From: Membranipora membranacea
Lineage: Eukaryota; Bryozoa; Gymnolaemata; Cheilostomatida; Membraniporidae
DNA length: 64,000 nucleotides
Assembly: GCA_914767715.1 (NCBI GenBank)
Contig: OU612071.1
Coordinates: 27,277,681-27,341,680 of the forward strand
Direction: 5' to 3'
This document shows positions 55,798-64,000 of the stretch, in pieces; the stretch's first letter is position 1, and every line of letters starts with the position of its first letter. The notes beneath the pieces are model-generated. The model was not told where the DNA came from. It searched no databases and worked only from the letters and a program-made list of their open reading frames with translations. The translations under genes were made by a program, and so were the position numbers.

Positions 55798-57286
55798 AGG
55801 AGGGCAGTTACAAGCAGACACTAGATAATTCTACCCTGACTTGGCAAGAGTTTTTGATAGAATGTGTTAGTGCTAGACCATGTCTATATGACAAGTATGA
55901 TGTCATTTTTAGTGACACCAGAAGGGTAAAAGCCAATGCCTGAGGGGAGATTGTTGGTGAGCTAATTGCTGCAGGATTCACCACCATCAATAACAAACCT
56001 ACAAGTGAGTATACATAAAAAAGTTACATAGCAATTTTATCTTCATAATTAAATTAATAATGAAAAAAACGGACTCAAGTCTCCCTTCAAGTAAATTGGT
56101 TGGTTTTACTTGAGACAAACCTCCTATCATCATCATTATGTATGTATGTAACTAAAAATGCACTCTGTGACTGACCTCTCTAGGCTTTTGAATTGAGTTC
56201 TGGTATAATGTATATTGTATGGCAACCATTATTATTTGGGGTGTACAGCTATTGAATATAAACTGGGTTAAATATTCTACTATCAACTGGGCAAGAAGCC
56301 ACAGTGTCATCAAAACAACATGATTTGTTTACATTTATGTCTATGTATATTGTCACAACAGCCCTATTGTGTGCCCTGTATGATGTATGGATTTGTACTA
56401 AATGTTTATGTTGGGTTTAATCAGAATTAACTATTATATAAAAGATACTATAGATACTAAGATACTATCTATAGCTATCCATTGTTATCCATATCATATT
56501 TTTTCTAGATTTAAAAAATGTGAAACAGAAATGGGAGTCACTGAGAGACTGTTTCACCAAATATAAAAACAAACTCAGGGAAAACTCTGCCAGTGGAGCA
56601 GGAGCAAAGGAAATCAAGAAATATAGCTATGCAGATCTGCTAGAGTTTACAGACATGAGTAAAAGAAAGCGGCTGTGAGTAAAATTGGTTTTACATTCAC
56701 ACAACCTCTGTTACTTGATATATACTCCCATCTCAGCTAGTTGCAAAGTAGTGATAGCTAAAGTTTAACTTGCATAACAGCATTAACTTGACTCTAGCTA
56801 ATATTTACTCCTCCATGGAATGTTAGAGCACTAATGATTTGGTTACACTTTTTGTAGGTCCACATCTAACTCGCAAGTGACAAAAAGCTCATCGAAACCA
56901 CCACAGTCGGTCAGTCAGACATCTACCTCAACCGATGCACTGAGCCCTCCACCCGCTCCCACTCCCCAGTCCACACCACGGCCGAAAGGCAAGCAGAGAA
57001 AAACACCGGAGACCTCAGACCTAGACGAGGATATAAAAAAAGTAAGGCTGGTGCGAAGGCTGCACTCGAGGCAGCAGTTGCCAAACGTGATGAAGATTTC
57101 AATTTCGGCACTGTTGTTGCAGATCGTTTAAGAAAGTTACCAAACGGTTACATTAAGGAAAATGCAAAAATTGAAATTCTGCAAGTCCTCTTACGGGCAG
57201 AACATCCGATTTCCACCAATTACAATTATCAAGGCAACCAGCAGTCATTTACTAAATTTCAAACTAAACACAATGCTTATTCATAA
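55798..57286 (+). CDS. MADF-BESS protein gene (Adf-1/PIF-Harbinger Myb-like type), three exons found
   Basis: Exons about 55798-56004, 56509-56674 and 56858-57286 splice in agreeing phase. The MADF domain spans exons 1-2: LTWQEFLIECVSARPCLYDK, YDVIFSDTRRVKANA, GEIVGELIAAGF, then VKQKWESLRDCFTKYKNKLR and AKEIKKYSYADLLEF. A Ser/Pro/Thr linker (exon 3) is followed, after one missing A in the run at about 57033-57040, by FNFGTVVADRLRKLPNGYIK and a C-terminal helix, a BESS motif. Such proteins bind DNA through MADF and dimerise or recruit partners through BESS; some are host regulators, others the second protein of PIF/Harbinger transposons. A TGA (about 55941) replaces a conserved Trp codon in NA-W-GEI. 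That nonsense change plus the homopolymer shift mean either a young pseudogene or sequence errors. Confidence 0.7.
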
Positions 57287-57299
57287 CACCTAAATATCC

Positions 57300-57470
57300 T
57301 AATATATATTGTTCATAATGTTCCAACAATATGTTTTTTATTAAAAGTTCAAATTCAAACAATTTATTTTTATTACAAGTTCAATCAACACATTTTAATA
57401 ACAAGTTCAAGTTCAAACAATATATTGTTATTACAAGTTCAAACAATATGTTTCAGATATTCCAATCAGA
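57300..57470. repeat. Degenerate tandem repeat around acaagttcaaacaatat
   Basis: Four to five loose units of about 35 bases built on (a/t)ttacaagttcaaacaatat, with drift and length change. Confidence 0.6.
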
Positions 57471-57559
57471 AATTGTAGTTTTTATAAGTTAGGTTCTACA
57501 TAACTACACATTAATTGTAAACTCAGATATACTGTTATATTTTTACATAGTGTAACTAC

Positions 57560-57670
57560 CCAAGCAGGTTATAGCCTCTGGGGCCGTCTATTGACGTAGT
57601 CATATTGCCACGGCACCTGTCCCTCGTTCACAAAATAGTCAACAAACCTTGGCGGGCTGCTTGAAAAAAT
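57560..57670 (-). other. Possible minus-strand coding remnant
   Basis: On the minus strand a frame reads PPRFVDYFVNEGQVPWQYDY and VNRRPQRL before a stop. It looks protein-like but is short and unidentified. A PIF/Harbinger transposase opposite a MADF gene would be a known arrangement; nothing in this short piece proves it. Confidence 0.2.
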
Positions 57671-57831
57671 TGTTGGTAACCACACCAACTCAAATTTTAG
57701 AATTCTATTTTGGGTGATTTCAATATTTGGCAGGTTTCCACCTTAATCGTATATCAACAACACTCATTTGCAGTATTTTGTTACATTATTATCATTTTCT
57801 GTGTTAATTTTTTACAGCTGCAAGAATTCTC

Positions 57832-57930
57832 CAAGAAGATTGAGCTGGTTAAACAGGAGAATGGCCATGGTTGGACCATCGGGAACAGGAAAAACACTTC
57901 TAGCAAAAGCTGTAGCCACTGAATATGCAT
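57832..57930 (+). pseudogene. Orphan AAA+ ATPase exon with Walker A motif
   Basis: After tttttacag, one frame reads LQEFSKKIELVKQEN; one base shifted, the next reads MAMVGPSGTGKTLLAKAVAT and EYA, then TGA. GPxGTGKTLLAKAVATE is the Walker A region of katanin/spastin/VPS4-type AAA ATPases, with Ser in place of the usual second Pro. No Walker B exon is found. Two segments downstream, 58150-58221 (after tgttgtag; HQLKITETGYDVHYDKTVLL) and 58306-58443 (FQDIADIAD...), could be related or not. Treated as a fragment. Confidence 0.55.
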
Positions 57931-58344
57931 GAATGTTATATTTGCGAGTAAATATGAAGTCATACAACCCGCCATATTGAATATCGGATCATGTGACATC
58001 AAAATTGATGATTTCATTAGAATGGTTATATTTCATAACCCTCATATTCCATGTTTAAATTCAATCTAAAGAACTGTTGATGCAGACCAAAATCACCATT
58101 CAAGAGCGGGAGAAAAGTCCAATATTCTATATGTCATCACTCTGTTGTAGGAACTCTCTCACCAACTGAAGATCACGGAGACAGGGTATGATGTTCATTA
58201 TGACAAGACTGTTTTGTTAAAGGTAGATGACATACGGAGTGGCCTAATTAGCCTGCCTTACTTGTTTGTTATTCAATAAAAATTAAACTTGACTGACTCA
58301 CTTCTAGAGTGGTATCTGGGCATAAAATCAAGTTCCAAGACATT

Positions 58345-58389
58345 GCTGACATCGCTGACATCGCTGACATCGCTGACATCACTGACATC
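58345..58389. repeat. 9-bp tandem repeat gctgacatc, five units
   Basis: Four perfect gctgacatc units and one actgacatc. In frame it encodes repeated Ala-Asp-Ile within an open segment starting KIKFQDIADI. Confidence 0.9.
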
Positions 58390-58798
58390 ACAGCCTATGC
58401 AATCCTTAATAAAAAGGCAAGCAGGTTGTTGAAGCGATCAGACTGATCTTCAATTTTAGTTATTTTTTGTTTGTACGGAAGAATTCGGTTTTTGATAAAA
58501 GCTTAAATTCTCTCATTATTACTATGTGTTTGATAGAGAGCTATCAAAATAATACATAGAGGCAATAATAGAATCAGATAGCAGACCAAGCTTTTCTGAT
58601 TTAGCTAGGAATAATAGCATCAAATGGCAATAAGATACTGAAACGATTTGCCGTGGATGAGGGGATATTTGAGCAACCGGACAAGAAGAACAGAAGGCAA
58701 AGGCGTGGGAAACGGATGCTCGACTTTATTTATTCGCTTGGTGTGTGAACTTTATTTGTACACTCTTTGCGTTTGGGTCATTACAAATCATCGTTAAT

Positions 58799-59039
58799 AG
58801 GGAGCCAAATAATTGTAGCTGGCATCAACCACTTGTGCCATCAGTATACCTCATTCAATTGAAATCTGATCTAAAAAAATATCAGTCACTAAAATTGGTA
58901 CAGGAACAAAATGGCTTCAAATAACCCCAGCAAACCACTGTATTACATCGTCAGCTTCATCGGTAGAGATGAAGTGAGCTTTGTGAGTAGCAACTGGATT
59001 GAAAAGCCAAATCTAATCAAGGAGGAGATGAAATCTTAA
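58799..59039 (+). repeat. Second copy of the DUF4806 upstream region and first exon
   Basis: Matches 44703-44900. The ATG at 58911 gives MASNNPSKPLYYIVSFIGRD then EVSFVSSNWI and a stop at 59037-59039, against the first exon of the DUF4806 gene (PLYYIVSSIGREEVS...SSNWI). It has its own strong donor-like gtgagt at 58983, absent from the other copy, only 66 bases before the acceptor of the next exon. Confidence 0.7.
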
Positions 59040-59048
59040 TTGTTACAG

Positions 59049-61607
59049 GGTCAGGTTCTTCGACTAGCCATGGTACTCAAGGCAGCCAAGAACACTGTCG
59101 ACAAGCCTGTAGAGCCAGCACCCGAGTACAATGTTGATCAGTGTCAGATTGAGGAGGCAATAGCCATTATGGACTACATTAACAGAGAGAAAAGGCAGTT
59201 GATGGGAATCACTGGTGTGGAGGAAAAGGTAAGATAATCCCACATAACATCCCATCATAATCAACACCAAATATCAATCAATATAGCCAGAGAGCACATA
59301 ACAAGTTAGCGTGTCTTGACTTTGTTGTCAAGACAGGGTTATAACAAGTCAACTTAAGCCTTCATCCGTATTATTTTGCTTTTGCAAAATATGTGTTCTG
59401 GCTAAGGACATTCATATCATCAATGGGCATAAACATCATTGCAGGAAAGCTATGCCTGGATTAAGCTGACTCTTCCTGAGACCAGGGAGGGGGCTGAGAC
59501 AGTTCACTATAATCCAGCGCCCTTGTCACTAGTCTTTTAATTTTAGCATCCAGCATTCACCGAAATTTGAAAGTGAATCATATTATACTAGTTGCTGAAA
59601 CTGAGAACAGTGCTTAAGGGTATTAAATGTTTCCCATAGGAAAGTCTAAGCTTAAATCAAGGCCTTAATCGTGAAAGCTTGTGAAATAATATCTCTAATT
59701 GATTTGAATTGAACCTTCCATCAACAAAAAGCTAGAAATGTATTGGTGATTGGGTATATGTCAAGTCTTCAGGCAGGAATCTGCCCTCTGTGCATGCGCA
59801 ATATCCTGGTTTGCTATTTGTATGAGATTCAACTATCACTTATGCTACTTACAGCATGAAAACTGCTGATTTCTCACACAGTTCTTATTCTGAATTTACA
59901 TTATTAGTTCTTGGAGTTTTTGGTGACTATGAGGAGACCCAAAATAATATGTGAGGAAATTTAGACAAGAACAACATACATGGCTTGTGTAAAAGTGTTA
60001 GCTAGCCATTGTCACCCGATATAAGAAAACTTGTCAAGAAACACATGATTTCCTTTAGAGCACCCATGAAATTAAGATTCAAAACAATCTTACTCTCTTG
60101 GATTACCAGAAACTGCGTTATCAGGCATTGAAATTGACTCTTTCAACATCCACTCATGAGATCGGAGAGTCCATCTGTGAGGTCAAATCAGGAGTTTCGA
60201 TCAATATTCCAGATTTTTTGTATATGGCACTGTTAAAGTCAAAACAAAGTGGGGTAAATCTCCTTCATTTTTTGTACATTGGGATGGGACTTAAAGGGCA
60301 ACCAGGGTTTCAAACACCTTCCCATTGGCCCTCATTGATTAATAGCAGATTGCACCTTCTGCAGAGGGAGAAAGACAAATCTAACTCGGATGATTATTCA
60401 GCCAGAATTCTTCTGAAACATTTCATCCATCAGATACTCAAACTCGGCTAAAATAGAATACCACAGAGCAGTTTCCTGTTCCTGTTATTATTTAGCCTTT
60501 GCTCTACCATTATAACAGCAATGTCTTGGAACCTTACCCAGCTTAGAGTCAGCAACTAGTTTGAGTTTTGCATCGCGTAATGCACAAAGCTGATGCTGCC
60601 TAGCACATTATTTACTACCCATTAACGCATTGCTGCGAAACCTTGGTTGCCCTTTAATGGCACAAGCTATGATTGATTAAACTCTTTTCATTACTTTTGG
60701 TGGTACTACAAGACTCCAAGTTTGAAATGTTAGACATAATATACGAATGTGCATGTTATGCAAAGCTGGCAAGCGTCATCCAGGCCTTACTTTGATAAGT
60801 TGTGACTTCAGTAAGTTCTAGTTGTCTGATTGTGCTGTTTCTGGGCTCATTAGGTCTAATTGTTGTTGTTAAAGGGCAACCAAGGTTTCGCAGCAATGCA
60901 TTAGCGGGTAGTAAATAATGTGCAAGGCAGCATCAGCTTTGTGCATGACGCGGTGCAAAACTCAAATTAGTTGCCGACTCTAAGCTGGGTAACACTTCAG
61001 TTTAGGGGAGATTCCAAGACATTGCTGTAATAATGATAGACCACAGGCTAAATAATAACAGGAACAGGAAACTGCTCTGTGGTATTCTATTTTAGCTGAG
61101 TTTGAGTACCTGATTGATGAATTGCTCCACAAGAATTCTGGCTGAATAATCACCCGAATTTTTTCTTTGTCCCTATGCAGAAGGTGCAATCTGCTATCAT
61201 TCGATGATAACTTGTTTGAAACCTTGGTTGCCCTTTAAGGTCATGTGTTACAAATAATTCAATCATTTCTCTTTATTTTGAAGATGGACCTGGACAGTAT
61301 GTTCAATGAAAAAGACATAATGGCTGACCCGAAGAGGCAACTTGTCCGCCTGTTTAAAATAAAAGAAACTGAACTGCTTACAAGGGACTACGCTAACAAC
61401 GGCTTAGTGCCAGTTCCAGGCAAGGCCACCGCTGAACAGGCCAAAAACTCCATCAAATGGCTTGTACATCTTGGCTTTGGGATGATGAATCAAGGCAAGC
61501 AGCGCCGGTCAGTGGTCTTCAAAAGACATTACAAAAACAAACTTTCTCAGGCCTGTCTTGATGTCATCAATCGTAAATTAACAAAAAAATATTATGTAAC
61601 TATGTAA
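59049..61607 (+). CDS. C-terminal half of a DUF3987-like (primase/helicase-associated) protein, three exons, possibly fused to the exon at 58911
   Basis: Exons 59049-59228, 60059-60253 and 61284-61607 are all bounded by consensus sites and join in phase 0. They read GQVLRLAMVLKAAKNTVDKP and QIEEAIAIMDYINREKRQLM; then STHEIKIQNNLTLLDYQKLR and IPDFLYMALLKSKQSG; then MDLDSMFNEKDIMADPKRQL, a winged-helix-like region (AEQAKNSIKWLVHLGFGMM) and a stop. The xLRLAxVLxxxxxx block with a following helical pair resembles the C-terminus of DUF3987 proteins found with phage/plasmid primase-helicases and in some animal genomes; function there is unproven. Upstream DUF3987 exons are missing. Instead, the exon at 58911 can splice in frame through a 66-base intron (58983-59048), giving about 256 residues. 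Open throughout. The family call is moderate. Confidence 0.5.
60291..60657. mobile_element. 367-bp MITE with TTAA ends, copy 1
   Basis: Starts ttaaagggcaaccagggttt and ends aaaccttggttgccctttaa, so the ends are inverted copies of about 20 bases. TTAA at both edges fits Kolobok or piggyBac targeting; AGGG-type tips favour Kolobok. The interior matches copy 2 (60869-61238) as its reverse complement. It lies in the intron before the last DUF3987-like exon. Confidence 0.9.
60869..61238. mobile_element. 370-bp MITE with TTAA ends, copy 2 (inverted relative to copy 1)
   Basis: Starts ttaaagggcaaccaaggttt and ends aaaccttggttgccctttaa. Its interior is the reverse complement of copy 1 (for example gcagcatcagctttgtgca here against tgcacaaagctgatgctgc there). 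Separated from copy 1 by 211 bases. Confidence 0.9.
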
Positions 61608-62170
61608 AATGAAGTATTATTTGGAATATACTTTTGACTATGTTGTTAAATGTTTTCTCAATTTTTTTCGAAATAGTTGGAAAGGAGTAACAGCAAGGAC
61701 CTTTTTGGAACAAGTTCTAACTTTACAGTTAAACTTTGTCATTAATCTTTTTGAAATAGGTGGAAATCAGTAACACCAGGGACCTTTTTGGCAAATATTT
61801 TTAACAATTTAGTTAATCGTTTTTATCAATCTCTACAGTTAATCCATTTGTTATACCTTATTCTGCAAAGAGAAGCACAGCAAAGATAATGCCATATAGT
61901 TTGAAATAAAACACTTTTTAAGGCCACCGCTTTGTTACAGTATGTTGATGCGTAACTCAATCAGGCCAAAAAAAACTTTAATCAGATAGAGCAGGAAGAA
62001 TCCTTGGTTTGAGAGTTGATTTTGTTGGTTGTAGTATTGATGTGACAATCTCAACTCATAAACATTTACCTATCAGAACAGTTGATAAATTTCTATAAAT
62101 TCATAAAACCTTATTTCCTTGATATGATCACCCTTGTAATGATCACCTATCCTAATTACGTGTGTTATTA
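61608..62170. other. 3' flank of the DUF3987-like gene
   Basis: AT-rich. Two related segments about 83 bases apart (near 61670 and 61755) share gaaatag.tggaaa..agtaaca.c..ggacctttttgg. An aataaa lies near 61904-61910. No gene seen. Confidence 0.4.
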
Positions 62171-62174
62171 TGGA

Positions 62175-62500
62175 GGGGGGACAACTCCGAATGCAGGCAA
62201 ATGAATCTCAGTTGCATGTGTTCAAGCCCAGTTAGGCTACATGTGGAAGGGCTGAGCTGCTGCATTGCAACCAGCAGAAAATTCAAATAATGTGGAGTTA
62301 TCACTGTGGTTCCATGCCTCAAATGAATGGTCCACTCCCATTTTGGATGATGAATGCTAACGATGTTCAAGATGAAAAAAACATGAAAACATCTGCTGCG
62401 GCCGGGACTTGAACCCCAGTCTCCCGTCTCAATGCCTTTTGAAGTCAATGTGTGCAAGGGCGTTAACCAATCAGCCAATCTGCTTTATCGGAAAGATTAA
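62175..62500 (-). repeat. SINE-like repeat with a tRNA-like head (minus strand)
   Basis: Read on the minus strand it starts near 62490 with a tRNA-like segment (62399-62483) and continues some 220 bases of non-coding sequence towards 62175. That arrangement fits a tRNA-derived SINE. The far end shares the word gaatgcaggcaaatg with 42133-42147. No target duplication was established. Confidence 0.4.
62399..62483 (-). tRNA. tRNA-like sequence with long variable arm, tRNA-derived
   Basis: On the minus strand: ttggctgattggttaacgcc resembles the D-arm of class II (Ser/Leu) tRNAs (TGGCxGAGTGGTTAAxGC) and ggggttcaagtcccgg is a good B-box/T-arm. About 45 bases lie between, too many for an ordinary tRNA but possible with a long variable arm. 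The acceptor stem does not pair clearly, so it is called tRNA-derived. Confidence 0.5.
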
Positions 62501-62683
62501 GACAGGTGTCTGTATCCGCATCAAAAAATGTCTATCGTTAATAGCGGAAGTTCAGGCTTAAAACTGGTGTCAAATCGATATATGGAAACATTGTGAATGT
62601 AAACCTCCTGGTATTGGCACTGTTAAAGCGGTAAGCGTTAGCGCTGACGCCCACCACTAAAATTACAAAACTAGAACTGAAAA

Positions 62684-63160
62684 ATGAGGCTTGCCGCAAT
62701 TGGAGAAATTTTTCCACAATCTTGGAGCAAAAGTTTCTATATGTTAACCATTGATTACAGCAATATCAACAAATCCGCAAAATATACTGAAGGAAAAATG
62801 AGGCTTGCCACAATAAGGGAAATTCTCCCACAATCTTGGAGCAAAATTTTCTATATGTTAACCGTTGATTACAGCACAATCCACAAAATCGCAAAATATC
62901 TGAGAGGAAAATGAGGCTTGCCCCAATAAGGGAAATTCTCCCACAATCTTGGAGCAAAATTTTCTATATGTTAACCATTGATTACAGCAAAATCCACAAA
63001 ACAGCAAAATATACGGAAGGAAAAATGAGGCTTGCCACAATAGGGGAAATTCTCCCACAATCTTGGAGCAAAATTTTCTATACGTTAACCATTGATTACA
63101 GCAAAAACCACAAAACAGCAAAATATTCGGAAGGAAAAATTTGGTTTTCCTCCGGATGAA
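62684..63160. repeat. 114-bp tandem repeat, four units, open on both strands
   Basis: Units start atgaggcttgcc at 62684, 62798, 62911 and 63025 (spacing 114, 113, 114), and a fifth partial unit diverges after 63139. The + frame encodes a repeated 38-residue unit (MRLA.IGEILPQSWSK.FYML then TIDYSKI.K.AKY.EGK); the - frame is open too (WLTYRKFCSKIVGEFPLL). The 113-base step breaks the + frame once. I regard the ORFs as by-products of the array. Confidence 0.9.
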
Positions 63161-63501
63161 TGTTTTATGATGATTCTCCCTCACAGAATTTACAGCAAAA
63201 TCCACAAGTTTGTGGAATTTGCTAAAGAATTGTATAAGGCGTCATTTTTCAAAACTCGCAATGGAAATTTACTATAGGGAGTTCTGAAAAGAGGCATCAC
63301 TGCACCTACCTAATGAATTCATTGTGGTCGATTTCGACAGCAGAGTTCAGCAAAGTCATGCCTCAAGTGTACTATTTTACTATAACTTTATAACTGAAAC
63401 TACAAATGATACCTTATAATACCTTCCAAGGCTTATTTTTACCACCCGTGCCGACAGCCAACTGTCAAACTTACCACAATAAATGTTAATGGAAATTACA
63501 G
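63161..63501. other. Flank between tandem array and next gene
   Basis: Bases 63190-63215 (cagcaaaatccacaagtttg) still echo the array unit. No gene seen. Confidence 0.4.
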
Positions 63502-64000
63502 GATACCTCCAACCAGAGCTGCTGGTTGACAGGCTGATGAAAGGAGATGTCGATGGTCTGTTAAACAGGCACTGGTGCTGTGTTGTAAAGAGAAAGATGG
63601 TAAAATTCGAGGATATTGGTGGAAGGGTGAGTTGTTAAATAATTAAATTGGCATTTTACCGCAAGAATGTTGAAATGAAAGTTGGATATCAGATGTTTGT
63701 ACATAATCAGCTCTCATATTACTGGCCTATCCTCGAACTTGCCCCAGTAATGTATCTATATATATTGCTATATGTTATGTGAGCTGAGTTCCTTTCGGCC
63801 ATGGTAATTACCTAATTATGCTGTGGCTGCAGTTGAATTTCTTTCTGTTTAGCATTTGGCTATTTTCACTCAGTCTCACACAATTCAAAATTCAAGACCT
63901 ATGATACATAATAATATATTACTATGGTTTGACTTTTCTCCTGTTACAATAGATTGAAGATAATGGAATCACGCTGGCCAAGTTATTTGGAGCCATACAT
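63502..64000 (+). CDS. Second DUF3987-like gene, partial, runs off the window
   Basis: Exon 63502-63626 follows attacag and reads GYLQPELLVDRLMKGDVDGL, NRHWCCVVKRKMVKFEDIGG and R, ending at gtgagt. After a 326-base intron, tacaatag opens exon 63953 onward: IEDNGITLAKLFGAIH to the window edge. GxTQPExxxxxL...xDGLLxRxxxxxPKxxxx is a block that precedes the xLRLAxVL segment in DUF3987-like proteins, so this is the part missing from the gene at 59049-61607. It is therefore a second, adjacent copy whose C-terminus should lie just beyond the window. Confidence 0.5.

Overview
The window is AT-rich eukaryotic DNA. GT-AG introns of roughly 70 to 1000 bases interrupt open frames in matching phase, protein-coding pieces are sparse, and most recognisable coding sequence is decayed transposable element. 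The mixture of hAT, Tigger/pogo, Kolobok-like, MULE, LINE and BEL/Pao relics with many short terminal-inverted-repeat (TIR) elements, plus gene families common in invertebrates (DUF4806, MADF-BESS, DUF7869, DUF3987-like), suggests a non-vertebrate metazoan, probably a marine invertebrate. I cannot place it further. No bacterial operons, CRISPR arrays or rRNA genes are visible.

Layout. 0-9 kb: four hAT transposase fragments, a Kolobok-like fragment, a LINE reverse-transcriptase fragment and a coiled-coil ORF of unknown type. 10.3-12.9 kb: an unclassified repeat with a second copy at 32.7-35.7 kb. 13.5-15 kb: spliced exons of an unrecognised protein. 18.1-18.8 kb: a very homogeneous 60-bp minisatellite open in both directions. 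22-27.6 kb: LINE and MULE fragments, a TIR element carrying a tRNA-like insert, and the longest intact ORF of the window, a DUF7869-type protein. 28-32 kb: TTAA-flanked miniature elements, a Tigger transposase with a canonical intron, and a long decayed LINE. 36 kb: the end of a BEL/Pao polyprotein. 38-44 kb: mostly non-coding, with a clear non-autonomous hAT element flanked by 8-bp target duplications.

The best host-gene candidate is a ten-exon DUF4806 gene on the + strand (44824-50592). It is followed by an unrecognised multi-exon locus (52.4-54.6 kb), a MADF-BESS gene (55.8-57.3 kb), an orphan AAA+ Walker A exon (57.8 kb), and a gene resembling the C-terminal half of DUF3987 proteins (59.0-61.6 kb). 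A duplicate of the DUF4806 upstream region and first exon lies directly before that last gene and could be spliced to it in frame. A second DUF3987-like copy begins at 63.5 kb and runs off the window. The 59.8-61.3 kb intron region holds two copies of one 370-bp miniature element in opposite orientation.

Most interesting points: two independent TA-flanked TIR elements each carrying a tRNA-like segment; the possible DUF4806/DUF3987 chimera; the inverted miniature-element pair inside an intron; and single-base shifts in A-homopolymers of two otherwise well-formed genes, which may be assembly errors. All family assignments come from reading motifs by eye and were not checked against a database.
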